From positions 1 to 54,965 of the forward strand of contig CBDCME010000008.1 in the NCBI GenBank assembly GCA_965218865.1: 54,965 nucleotides of DNA, in the 5' to 3' direction. The notes under the pieces are model-generated. The model had not been told where the DNA came from. It worked only from the letters and a program-made list of their open reading frames with translations, and did not search any database. Of the stretch, positions 43,619 to 51,086 are shown piece by piece. The position numbers and the translations under genes were made by a program. The DNA is from CBDCME01 sp965218865 (lineage in GTDB: Bacteria; Pseudomonadota; Alphaproteobacteria; JAAXGF01). Positions within the stretch are counted from its first letter, which is position 1. Each line of letters starts with the position of its first letter.

Positions 43619-43855
43619 ATGTTTATTCTGTTTTGTGTCAGCGTTGCCGGCGTTTTTGGCTGGATTACCGCCCACCGGAGGCTCTTTATCTTTCAAACAT
43701 TACCGGCACTGCTCGGAATAGCTTTGCTCTTACTGACCCTCGATCACCGGGAAGCCGAGATCAGCGCTCAATGTCCCGAGAGCGGTCGCGCCAGCGAAAC
43801 TAACCCAGCCGGCTACGAAGGTCCGCGACGGGAAAGCGGATTTAAGGAACTATGA
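43619..43855 (+). CDS. Hypothetical small membrane protein
   Basis: From the ATG at 43619 the 78-residue product has two predicted membrane helices (MFILFCVSVAGVFGWITA and FQTLPALLGIALLLLTL) and a charged tail (HREAEISAQCPESGRASETN). A longer frame starts with a GTG at the IS30 end. The family is unknown. It might also be a residue of a larger gene damaged by the IS30 insertion. Confidence 0.4.
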   Translation: MFILFCVSVAGVFGWITAHRRLFIFQTLPALLGIALLLLTLDHREAEISAQCPESGRASETNPAGYEGPRRESGFKEL

Positions 43856-43952
43856 GTATGGACGGATAACAAAGCAGGCTGAACGACACCAGGATCGCCA
43901 ACACAAAATGAGCGAAAATCCTGGACACTACCCGGGTAGCCCAAAATAAAGT

Positions 43953-43981
43953 GAGCCGCCGGGAGGGGCGGCTCAAGTTTT
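43953..43981 (+). terminator. Rho-independent terminator
   Basis: GAGCCGCC-GGGAGG-GGCGGCTC forms an eight-pair stem followed by AAGTTTT. It lies about 100 bases after the small membrane protein. The rest of the 43856-44177 interval holds no gene that I can support. Confidence 0.7.
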
Positions 43982-44177
43982 AAGGGAGGCTTCAGAAATC
44001 CAGAGATGGTGCCAGGGATGGTCTCCCGTGGCGGAGACAAACATAGCTACGGCTTCTTAAAATCGGGTTAACACGGCCGCGCGGGGACGGGGCGAGGCGG
44101 GCGGCGGAAAGTTTCCGGGTTTCGGGCGGCGCCCCGTTGAGGCAAAGTGGGCGATTATTCCCCACGCGAGGCCGGCC

Positions 44178-45179
44178 ATGGCCGACGACATTCCAACTCA
44201 CATGCGTGCCATCGAGATCGCCGAACCGGGCGGGCCAGAGGTCCTGCGGCTGGGGACGCGGGCGGTGCCGGCGCCCGGCCTTGACGAGGTTCTGATCCGG
44301 GTCGGCGCCGCCGGAGTCAATCGGCCCGACGTTTTGCAGCGCCTGGGCCGCTATCCGCCGCCGCCAGGGGCCTCCGACGTCCTTGGCCTCGAATGCGCCG
44401 GAACGGTCGTCGCCCTCGGCGACGGGGTCCAGGGCTGGCGCCTCGGGGACCGGGTCTGCGCCCTGGTGGCCGGCGGGGGCTACGCCGAATATTGCCCGGC
44501 CCCGGCCGATCAGTGCCTGGCGCTTCCGCAAGCGTACGACGAGGTCCAGGGCGCGGTCCTGCCGGAAACCTTTTTTACCGTTTGGAGCACGGTCTTTCGG
44601 CGGGCCGGGCTTGTGGCCGGGGAGCGTTTTCTCGTCCACGGCGGCGCCAGCGGCATCGGGACCACGGCGATTCAACTGGCCGCCACCCGCGGGGCCCGGG
44701 TTTTTGCCACCGCGGACGGGGCCGAAAAATGCGGCGTGTGCGAGCGTCTCGGCGCCGAACGCGGCATCGACCGCCGGGAGGAAGACTTCGTCGCCGTGGT
44801 CGAGGAAGTCACCGAGGGCGCGGGCGTGAACGTGATTCTCGACATGGTTGGCGGCGACTACGTGGCCCGCAACATCGCCGCCCTGGCTCCCGAGGGCCGC
44901 CTGGTTTCCATCGCCTTCCTCGCCGGCAGCCAGGTCAGCCTCGACCTGATGCCGATCATGCTCAAGCGCCTGACGATCAGTGGCGCCACGCTGCGCCGCC
45001 GTGGTCCCGAGTTCAAGGCCGCCATCGCCAAGGAACTTATGGCCGAGGTCTGGCCCCTGCTGGAGAACGGCCGGGTGGCCCCGGTCATCGATTCCCGCTT
45101 CCCCCTTGCCGAAGCCGAGAAAGCCCACGCGCGCCTCGAATCCGGCGCCCATATTGGCAAGATCGTGCTAACGGTGTAG
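44178..45179 (+). CDS. NAD(P)H quinone oxidoreductase (zinc-free alcohol dehydrogenase / PIG3 type)
   Basis: The enzyme reduces quinones or activated alkenes with NADPH in the cytoplasm. The 333 residues follow the zeta-crystallin/PIG3 pattern: MRAIEIAEPGGPEVLRLGTR, VGAAGVNRPDVLQRLGRYPP and DVLGLECAGTVVALGDGV. A GRD-type Rossmann motif follows (FLVHGGASGIGTTAIQLAAT), and the end is AEAEKAHARLESGAHIGKIV. Zinc-binding cysteines of classical alcohol dehydrogenases are absent, as expected. The ATG at 44178 has a GAGG site nearby. trcR follows 135 bases downstream. Confidence 0.93.
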   Translation: MADDIPTHMRAIEIAEPGGPEVLRLGTRAVPAPGLDEVLIRVGAAGVNRPDVLQRLGRYPPPPGASDVLGLECAGTVVALGDGVQGWRLGDRVCALVAGGGYAEYCPAPADQCLALPQAYDEVQGAVLPETFFTVWSTVFRRAGLVAGERFLVHGGASGIGTTAIQLAATRGARVFATADGAEKCGVCERLGAERGIDRREEDFVAVVEEVTEGAGVNVILDMVGGDYVARNIAALAPEGRLVSIAFLAGSQVSLDLMPIMLKRLTISGATLRRRGPEFKAAIAKELMAEVWPLLENGRVAPVIDSRFPLAEAEKAHARLESGAHIGKIVLTV

Positions 45180-45314
45180 ATCACAGGTTGTCGCGGTGCC
45201 GATTTGCCGTATATCGTGGTGGCGAAAACTCGGGAGACGTCACCATCGCCGGCCGGGGGCGCCCCGCACGATGCCGCGTTCCCGGACCCGCGAACGAAAG
45301 GAGTGGGAGCGATC

Positions 45315-45959
45315 ATGGCCCAACCCCTGATGCCCAAGGCGACCGCGGTTTGGCTGGTCGACAATACCAGTCTGACGTTCGAGCAGATCGCGGATTTTTG
45401 CAGCTTGCATCTGCTCGAGGTCAAGGGCATTGCCGACGGCGAGGTCGCGATCGGGATCGTCGGCCTCGACCCGACCGCGAATGGGCAACTCACCAAGGAG
45501 GAAATCAGCCGCTGCGTCGACGATCCGAAAGCCAAGCTCGCCATCACCAAACGGCCCGAACTGCCAGTGCAGCGAGGCCGCCAGGGCCGCTACACGCCGG
45601 TCGCCAAGCGCGGCGACAAGCCCGACGCCATCGCCTGGATCGTGCGCAACCATGCCGAACTCGTCGATTCACAGATCACCAAGCTCTTGGGAACCACCAA
45701 GGCGACCATCGGCGCCGTCCGCGACCGCACCCACTGGAACAGTTCAAACATCAAGCCCCGGGATCCCGTTCTGCTGGGACTATGTTCCCAACGCGACCTC
45801 AACGAGGCGATCTCGCGCGCCGAGGCCGCGCGGGCGCGGGCCGAAAAGGCACCCGCCAAGACGGCGCGGGCGCGGGCCGAAAAGGCACCCGCCAAGACGG
45901 CGCGGGCGCGGGCCGAAAAGGCACCCGCCAAGACGGCGGAAGGCGAGACCAGCGCTTGA
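45315..45959 (+). CDS. trcR: Cell-cycle transcriptional regulator TrcR (DUF1013)
   Basis: TrcR is an alphaproteobacterial transcription factor in the cell-cycle network (known from Caulobacter). The 214 residues show the family core: MPKATAVWLVDNTSLTFEQI, ADFCSLHLLEVKGIADGEVA and PDAIAWIVRNHAELVDSQIT. The part KLLGTTKATIGAVRDRTHWN forms a helix-turn-helix. The start is well marked by AAAGGAGTGGG before the ATG; the longer frame to 45204 has none. The C-terminal tail is unusual: three perfect 12-residue units ARARAEKAPAKT encoded by a 36-bp tandem repeat, forming a basic low-complexity tail. The gene lies upstream of hldE. Confidence 0.92.
   Translation: MAQPLMPKATAVWLVDNTSLTFEQIADFCSLHLLEVKGIADGEVAIGIVGLDPTANGQLTKEEISRCVDDPKAKLAITKRPELPVQRGRQGRYTPVAKRGDKPDAIAWIVRNHAELVDSQITKLLGTTKATIGAVRDRTHWNSSNIKPRDPVLLGLCSQRDLNEAISRAEAARARAEKAPAKTARARAEKAPAKTARARAEKAPAKTAEGETSA
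45828..45935 (+). repeat. Three tandem 36-bp repeats in the trcR C-terminus
   Basis: The unit starts GCGCGGGCGCGGGCCGAAAA and ends CCAAGACG. It occurs three times head to tail (45828, 45864, 45900) in frame, with no mismatch that I can see. Copy number may vary by slippage without breaking the frame. Confidence 0.9.
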
Positions 45960-46038
45960 TCGGCTGGGCGGCCGGTGCGGGAGAGGCGCCGGAGATGGTC
46001 GGCCCGGCGCCGCCGTATTCAGACCAAGGGGCGCGCTC

Positions 46039-47505
46039 ATGATCGGCGATCGGGCCCTCGGTGCCGGGGTCGCGGGATTCGGGACCAGCCACGTCCTTTG
46101 CGTCGGCGATCTGATGCTCGACCGATTCGTCCACGGCCAGGTCGACCGCATCTCGCCGGAGGCGCCGATCCCCGTGTTCCGCGTCGGACGCGAGACGGCG
46201 GTTCCGGGTGGCGCCGGCAACGTCGTGCGCAACATCGTCGCGCTTGGGGCTAGCGCCAGCTTCCTGTCCGTCGTCGGGGACGATCCCGAAGGGCGCGCCC
46301 TCGCCGCGATGATCGCCGCCGAGGCGGGCGTCGAAGCCACTGTCCTGACCGAGCGGGATCGTCCGACGACGGTCAAGATCCGATATGTCGCCGAAGGTCA
46401 GCAGCTGCTCCGCGCCGACCGCGAATCGACTCGTCCGGTCATTCCAAAGACGGCCGCCGAACTGGCCCGGGTCGTCGCCGAGGCGGCCCCTCGGGCGGAC
46501 GTCATCGTGATTTCCGATTATGCCAAGGGCGTGGTGACCGATACCGTGCTGGAGGCCGTCGCCAGCGCCGCCAAGGCCAACGGAAAGCCCCTCGTCGTCG
46601 ATCCCAAGGGCCGTGATTTCGCCCGCTACCGGGGGGCCACGTTGATGACACCCAATCGGCGCGAGCTGGCCTCCGCCGTCCGCGCGGACGGCGACGACGA
46701 GGCCCGCCTGACCGCCGCCGCCCAGCGCGCCCTCGCCGAATGGGACGTCGAAGCCATTCTGATCACTCTCGGCGAGGAGGGCATGAGCCTCGTGACCCGC
46801 GACGGTTCGGCGCGCCACTTGCCGGCCGAGGTGCGCGAGGTCTACGACGTTTCCGGTGCCGGCGATACGGTCCTCGCCACCTGCGCCGCGGCGCTGGGCC
46901 GGGGCCTTCCCTTACTCGACGCCGCCCGGCTGGCGAATCTGGCCGCCGGAATCGTCGTCGGCAGGGTGGGCACCGCGGTCGTCTACAAGGATGATCTGAT
47001 GCGCGCGATCCATTCGAACGCCCGGTCGGAAACGGAAGCGAAGGTCGTTTCCCTGGCGGCCGCGCGTGAACGTGTCGATCGTTGGCGCCGCGCCGGCGAG
47101 CGGGTCGGCTTCACCAACGGCTGCTTCGATCTCTTGCATCCCGGGCACGTGGCCATGCTCGGCGGCGCTCGCGCCGCCGCCGACCGTCTCGTCGTCGGTC
47201 TCAACAGCGACCAATCGGTCCGCCGGCTGAAGGGTCCGGAACGCCCGATCCAGGGCGAGGCGGCACGCGCCCTGGTGCTGGCCTCGCTGGAGAGTGTCGA
47301 TCTGGTCGTGGTCTTTCGCGAAGACACCCCGCTGGCGCTGATCGAGGCCCTGCGCCCCGAGGTGCTCGCCAAGGGCGCCGACTACCGGCCGGACGAAGTG
47401 GTCGGCGCCGAGACGGTTCGCGGTTATGGCGGAAAAGTCGTGATTGTTCCTCTCGCGCCCGGGCACCACAGCACAAGCGACACGATCGCCCGGATCGCCC
47501 GCTGA
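46039..47505 (+). CDS. hldE: Bifunctional heptose kinase/adenylyltransferase HldE
   Basis: HldE makes ADP-heptose precursor for lipopolysaccharide core by phosphorylating heptose-7-phosphate and then adding AMP. The 488 residues have two domains. Residues 1 to about 330 form the PfkB-type kinase (VPGGAGNVVRNIVALGASAS, VREVYDVSGAGDTVLATCAA), and the C-terminal part from about 345 is the nucleotidyltransferase (RVGFTNGCFDLLHPGHVAML with the HPGH motif, then LNSDQSVRRLKGPERPI). The fused form matches enterobacterial RfaE/HldE. It ends just before palindromic repeat copy 2, which may terminate transcription. Confidence 0.95.
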   Translation: MIGDRALGAGVAGFGTSHVLCVGDLMLDRFVHGQVDRISPEAPIPVFRVGRETAVPGGAGNVVRNIVALGASASFLSVVGDDPEGRALAAMIAAEAGVEATVLTERDRPTTVKIRYVAEGQQLLRADRESTRPVIPKTAAELARVVAEAAPRADVIVISDYAKGVVTDTVLEAVASAAKANGKPLVVDPKGRDFARYRGATLMTPNRRELASAVRADGDDEARLTAAAQRALAEWDVEAILITLGEEGMSLVTRDGSARHLPAEVREVYDVSGAGDTVLATCAAALGRGLPLLDAARLANLAAGIVVGRVGTAVVYKDDLMRAIHSNARSETEAKVVSLAAARERVDRWRRAGERVGFTNGCFDLLHPGHVAMLGGARAAADRLVVGLNSDQSVRRLKGPERPIQGEAARALVLASLESVDLVVVFREDTPLALIEALRPEVLAKGADYRPDEVVGAETVRGYGGKVVIVPLAPGHHSTSDTIARIAR

Positions 47506-47555
47506 GCTGGGCGTATCCGCGGACGCCGGAACGACAAGAGCGTGGGAGCTGTTAG

Positions 47556-47692
47556 AGTCTGTTCCAAAATGCGCGACCGCGCATTTTTGCGTCTGTTCCG
47601 GCCCTCTCCCCCTCCCGGCCACCCATATCAGCATACTCTCGTGGGTGGCCGGGAGGGGGAGAGGGCCGGCGCCGCGAGTTTTCGAACAGGCT
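47556..47692. repeat. Palindromic repeat element, copy 2 (loop inverted)
   Basis: AGTCTGTTCCAAAATGCGCG at one end and CGCGAGTTTTCGAACAGGCT at the other frame the same long GC-rich stem as the other copies. Here the loop reads ATATCAGCATACTCTCGT, whereas copies 3 and 4, aligned by their ends, carry its reverse complement. It fills the gap between the converging hldE and ydcH genes. Confidence 0.85.
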
Positions 47693-47693
47693 A

Positions 47694-47912
47694 TTATCCG
47701 CCTTGTATTCGAAAAATTTCGTCTTTTATTCGGAGTTTTCGGCGTTTTAATTCAGAAAGATGTAGGTTGTCCGGTACAGGTCGGTGTACCTCTTCATCAA
47801 TGGCTTTTTCAAGGCTCGCATGTTTGTCGGCTAGTTTTTCAAGGCGAGCATCAAGCTGCATCTTCAAATCCTCCATCTTGGCCTGAATAATACTGGTAAA
47901 CTTGAATTCCAT
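47694..47912 (-). CDS. YdcH/DUF465 family protein (first copy)
   Basis: The 72-residue helical protein has the DUF465 pattern: DARLEKLADKHASLEKAIDE, then LSELKRRKLRIKDEIFRI. It is widespread in Proteobacteria and its function is poorly defined. It converges on hldE, with repeat copy 2 between their stops, and is divergent from ubiX. Confidence 0.85.
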   Translation of the reverse strand: MEFKFTSIIQAKMEDLKMQLDARLEKLADKHASLEKAIDEEVHRPVPDNLHLSELKRRKLRIKDEIFRIQGG

Positions 47913-48012
47913 TCACAAGATACCTTACGATACGTAGCGTTATGGGTCTTGTGCTTCAAGCACTTCGGCGATTGGAACCCCGTCTTCCGCAGTATGCCAG
48001 AATGAGAAGGAT

Positions 48013-48639
48013 TTGGCCACAACGAGTCGACTGATCATCGGGATAAGCGGCGCCTCGGGCGTTGTCTATGGCGTCCGTCTGCTTGAGGTCCTGCGCCCGC
48101 TCCCGGTCGAAACCCATCTGGTCATGACCAAGGCGGCGGAAATGACGCTGGCCTTCGAGACCGACTGGAAGGCGGCGGACGTGCGCGCCCTGGCCGATGC
48201 GAACTATGCCATCGGTGACCTGGGCGCCGCGGTGTCGAGCGGTTCGTTCCGGACGCTCGGAATGGTGATCGCGCCCTGCACGATCCGCAGCATGTCGGAA
48301 ATCGCCACGGGGGTGACCTCGAACCTGTTGACCCGCGCCGCCGACGTCGTCTTGAAAGAACGCCGCCGGCTCGTTCTGATGGTCCGCGAATCCCCGCTCC
48401 ACGCCGGACACCTCCGAAACATGGCGGCACTGGCCGAAATGGGGGCCATCGTGGCGCCGCCGGTGCCGGCCTTTTATCCCCGGCCGACTTCGGTGGCGGC
48501 GCTGGTCGACCATGGCGTGGGACGGGTGCTCGACCTTTTCGAACTGGAAAGCGACTTGGTCAAGCGTTGGGGCGAAGCCGTGCCCGAGAAAAAATCGGTC
48601 CCAGGACGTGATCCGCGCGGCGGCGGTTCCTTGCCGTGA
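48013..48639 (+). CDS. ubiX: Flavin prenyltransferase UbiX
   Basis: UbiX makes the prenylated FMN cofactor used by UbiD decarboxylases in ubiquinone synthesis. The 208 residues contain the FMN-binding start (LIIGISGASGVVYGVRLLEV), VVSSGSFRTLGMVIAPCTIR-like loops (here AAVSSGSFRTLGMVIAPCTI), RRRLVLMVRESPLHAGHLRN and PPVPAFYPRPTSVAALVDHG. These are all conserved in the family. The start appears to be TTG at 48013, with AGAAGG just upstream. The last 20 residues are a variable basic tail. No ubiD gene is in the window. Confidence 0.95.
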   Translation: MATTSRLIIGISGASGVVYGVRLLEVLRPLPVETHLVMTKAAEMTLAFETDWKAADVRALADANYAIGDLGAAVSSGSFRTLGMVIAPCTIRSMSEIATGVTSNLLTRAADVVLKERRRLVLMVRESPLHAGHLRNMAALAEMGAIVAPPVPAFYPRPTSVAALVDHGVGRVLDLFELESDLVKRWGEAVPEKKSVPGRDPRGGGSLP

Positions 48640-48725
48640 CCACGGGGTTACCTCCGGCCTACAACCGGCGCCTCGAATTTGTTATGCTGAGGTTCTAATC
48701 CGATTCGGGTGAAGCAGGATCGCGA

Positions 48726-48929
48726 ATGGCCGGGGACGATAGCTCAAAGAAAAAATCACTCGAGGAACTGCGTGATCAACATCGCAAGTTGGATTATGAA
48801 ATCACGCAGATGACAACTAGTGGTAAATTTAACCAAGTAGAAGTCCAGCGCATGAAAAAGCGCAAATTGAAATTGAAGGACGAAATTAAAATATTGGAAA
48901 ACGAACTACTACCAGATATTATAGCCTAA
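48726..48929 (+). CDS. YdcH/DUF465 family protein (second copy)
   Basis: The 67-residue helical protein (SLEELRDQHRKLDYEITQMT, VQRMKKRKLKLKDEIKILEN) is a DUF465 member related to, but distinct from, the one at 47694. The DUF465-purE neighbourhood is common in alphaproteobacteria, in my recollection. It is more AT-rich than its neighbours. It converges with the diguanylate cyclase gene, 13 bases away. Confidence 0.85.
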   Translation: MAGDDSSKKKSLEELRDQHRKLDYEITQMTTSGKFNQVEVQRMKKRKLKLKDEIKILENELLPDIIA

Positions 48930-48942
48930 TAAATTAAGGCGA

Positions 48943-49671
48943 TCATGTGTCGTTCTTTTTGCGCCGTTTGTCTTCATACATTGCCTTGTCGGCATGAGCG
49001 AGAGCGGTGTCGACCGATTCGCCCTGGCTGAAACTATAGGCCCCGGTCGCGACCGATAATTTGATTTCCTTGCCTTCCCACACCAGGGGCGTGTTTTCGA
49101 TGACCTCGACCAGGGAGCCGGCCTTTTCCTTCGCCGCCTCGTGGTCGGTCTGGGCCAGAATGACGCCGAACTCGTCGCCGCCCAAACGGCCGACGACGTC
49201 GGACTGGCGGACGTTCTCGATCAGCACGTGTCCCAACAGCTTGAGGGCCGCGTCGCCGGCGGCATGACCGTAGGTGTCGTTGATCTCCTTCATGCCGTTG
49301 AGATCGAAATACAACACCCCGCTCAATAAATCATATCTTTGGGAAAACGCCATGATGCGCGACATTTCACGCACGAACGCTCGGCGATTCGTGATCGGCA
49401 TCAGGGAATCCTGATCCGCCAGCTTTTCGAGGTGATTGATTCGCGACTTGCCGTGCTCCACTTCACGGCGGAGCTTTTTCACTTCCTCGAGCAGGGACAT
49501 AATGGCGGCGTACACCTTAGGTGTCAGTTCCGCCTTGGGAATTCCCATGACGGTAGTGACGTCGGAAATATTTCTCTCGGACGCTTCCGCGATTTCCGCG
49601 GTCCGGGACCCGGAACCCTTGCTCACGACCCGCGACGTGACGCGAGCGGGCCGTGTTCCTTCGATCTTCAT
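48943..49671 (-). CDS. Diguanylate cyclase (GGDEF domain)
   Basis: The enzyme makes cyclic di-GMP, which controls the motile-to-sessile switch. The 242 residues have a variable N-terminal half with a coiled coil (LLEEVKKLRREVEHGKSRIN) and no membrane segment, so it is cytoplasmic. The C-terminal GGDEF domain contains DLNGMKEINDTYGHAAGDAA and the active-site loop RQSDVVGRLGGDEFGVILAQ. The RxxD inhibitory site lies five residues before GGDEF, so product feedback is expected. No sensory domain is visible. Palindromic repeat copy 3 lies 30 bases upstream of its start. Confidence 0.92.
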   Translation of the reverse strand: MKIEGTRPARVTSRVVSKGSGSRTAEIAEASERNISDVTTVMGIPKAELTPKVYAAIMSLLEEVKKLRREVEHGKSRINHLEKLADQDSLMPITNRRAFVREMSRIMAFSQRYDLLSGVLYFDLNGMKEINDTYGHAAGDAALKLLGHVLIENVRQSDVVGRLGGDEFGVILAQTDHEAAKEKAGSLVEVIENTPLVWEGKEIKLSVATGAYSFSQGESVDTALAHADKAMYEDKRRKKNDT

Positions 49672-49701
49672 GCCTCGATACCGGTAATTTTGATACCTAA
49701 C

Positions 49702-49839
49702 AGTCTGTTCGAAAATGCGCGTCCGCGCATTTTATGCGTCTGTTCCGGCCCTCTCCCCCTCCCGGCCACCCACGAGAGTATGCTGATATGGGTGGCCGGG
49801 AGGGGGAGAGGGCCGGTGCCGCGAGTTTTCGAACCGACT
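49702..49839. repeat. Palindromic repeat element, copy 3
   Basis: The ends are AGTCTGTTCGAAAATGCGCG and TTTTCGAACCGACT, with the same long stem. The loop reads ACGAGAGTATGCTGATAT, the reverse complement of the loop in copy 2. It sits in the divergent interval between the diguanylate cyclase and purE. Confidence 0.85.
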
Positions 49840-49974
49840 GTAACAATAAAATTAAGAATCCTAACAATAGACTTACCGATCAACACCGGGACACGGCGTC
49901 CTTGCCGCACCCCGGCGTAACTTTCTATAATGGCGAAAGTTTCGTTTTAGGACAAGCCGGTCGGGGATCGGGCG

Positions 49975-50469
49975 ATGAGCGACCAGCCACGTGTCGGGAT
50001 CATCATGGGCAGTCAATCTGACTGGGCAACCATGCGCCATGCGTCCACAACCCTGGATAACCTCGGTATCAGAAATGAAGCGCGAATCGCCTCCGCGCAC
50101 CGGACTCCGCAACGTTTAATGGAATATTTGGGGGCTGCTCGGGAGCGTGGGCTGAAAGTCATCATCGCGGGGGCGGGCGCCGCCGCCGCCCTGCCCGGCA
50201 TGGCGGCGGCCCTGACCCCGTTGCCGGTGTTGGGCGTGCCCATCGAAAGCAAGGCCCTGCATGGTTTCGACAGCTTGTTGTCGATCGTTCAGATGCCGGC
50301 CGGCGTTCCTGTCGGCACCTTGGCCATCGGCAAAGCGGGCGCCATCAACGCGGCCTTGCTGGCGGTGGCGATCATTGCTCTCGAGGACGAGGCGGTGGCC
50401 GACGCGCTCGGGCGCTGGCGAGAGGAACAGGCGGCGCGTGTCAAGGAGGTCCCGAGCGACGAAAGCTGA
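49975..50469 (+). CDS. purE: 5-(carboxyamino)imidazole ribonucleotide mutase PurE
   Basis: PurE converts N5-CAIR to CAIR in purine synthesis. The 164 residues match class I PurE: VGIIMGSQSDWATMRHASTT, the active-site loop ASAHRTPQRL with its conserved His, IIAGAGAAAALPGMAAAL and PVLGVPIESKALHGFDSLLS. Its usual partner purK is absent downstream, where a tRNA and then repeats and an IS follow. The ribosome-binding site is weak. Confidence 0.95.
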   Translation: MSDQPRVGIIMGSQSDWATMRHASTTLDNLGIRNEARIASAHRTPQRLMEYLGAARERGLKVIIAGAGAAAALPGMAAALTPLPVLGVPIESKALHGFDSLLSIVQMPAGVPVGTLAIGKAGAINAALLAVAIIALEDEAVADALGRWREEQAARVKEVPSDES

Positions 50470-50541
50470 GGGCCGGCGCCACGGGCAACCCGGTCGAAGG
50501 GCCGGGTGGGATGTGGTGTCTTCCGGTGGCCTGCCGCGGTC

Positions 50542-50571
50542 TTGACGGATCCCCGACGGGTACCGTAATTT
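50542..50571 (+). promoter_or_regulatory. Possible promoter of the tRNA gene
   Basis: TTGACG, an 18-base spacer and TAATTT precede the tRNA by six bases. The -35 is near consensus. The distance would place the transcription start almost at the first tRNA base, which is tight, so the assignment is tentative. Confidence 0.35.
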
Positions 50572-50577
50572 TTTGTT

Positions 50578-50652
50578 AGGCGTATAGCTCAGTGGGAGAG
50601 CGGTGCTGTTATCTGGCAGATGTCGGGGGTTCGATTCCTTCTGCGCCTACCA
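50578..50652 (+). tRNA. tRNA gene, isotype uncertain (atypical anticodon arm)
   Basis: A 75-base cloverleaf can be drawn: acceptor AGGCGTA/TGCGCCT, D-arm GCTC-AGTGGGA-GAGC, T-arm GGGGG-TTCGATT-CCTTC and encoded ACCA. The A1 and acceptor are like isoleucine tRNAs. The anticodon arm is odd: GTGCT-GTTATCT-GGCAG has a G-G clash at 27-43 and a U-G pair. The 7-base loop would give anticodon TAT (Ile) followed by C37, where a purine is expected. A one-frame shift to GTT (Asn) destroys the stem. It may be a degenerate tRNA. Confidence 0.65.
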
Positions 50653-50823
50653 TTTCCTCGATGGGCGTATCCCCGGCGTTGGGGATACTCGGCGCTTCGT
50701 GGCCACCGCGCTCCCGACCGCGGAGTCGAGGCGCGCATTGCGTCCGTGGGATGGCGCGCCGGCGCTGCCCGGCTTTCCTGATCTCGATGACGTCGGAACT
50801 TTTGAGATGGGCCGTTCCCAAAT

Positions 50824-50954
50824 GTTTGTTCGAAAATGCGCGTCCGCGCATTTTTTGCGTCTGTCCCTCTCCCCCTCCCGGCCCCCCACGAGAGGTTGCT
50901 GATAGGGGTGGCCGGGAGGGGGCGGGGGCCGGTGCCGCGAGTTCTCGAACAGAC
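50824..50954. repeat. Palindromic repeat element, copy 4
   Basis: The ends are GTTTGTTCGAAAATGCGCG and CGAGTTCTCGAACAGACT. The stem is shorter and more degenerate (several substitutions and a missing segment before CCCTCTCCCCC), with loop ACGAGAGGTTGCTGATAG. It lies between the tRNA and the IS630-type element at 51087. Confidence 0.8.
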
Positions 50955-51086
50955 TGCAAGAGATGACACGAATTCCTTTCTTGAGAATGTATGGAAGGGC
51001 ATTAATCCTGCCCGGATCCGCAAATAAACCTCGGGAAGCGTAAAAAATTCGAGAAATATTGTAGCTATTAATATCCTAATATGATA

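Noticed and set aside
45828..45935. Tandem repeats considered as a CRISPR-like array
   Set aside because: Units are contiguous without spacers and lie in frame within trcR.
45430..47505. 691-codon frame that would fuse an N-terminal extension to HldE
   Set aside because: The first 200 codons are an out-of-frame reading of trcR. The HldE start at 46039 fits the family.
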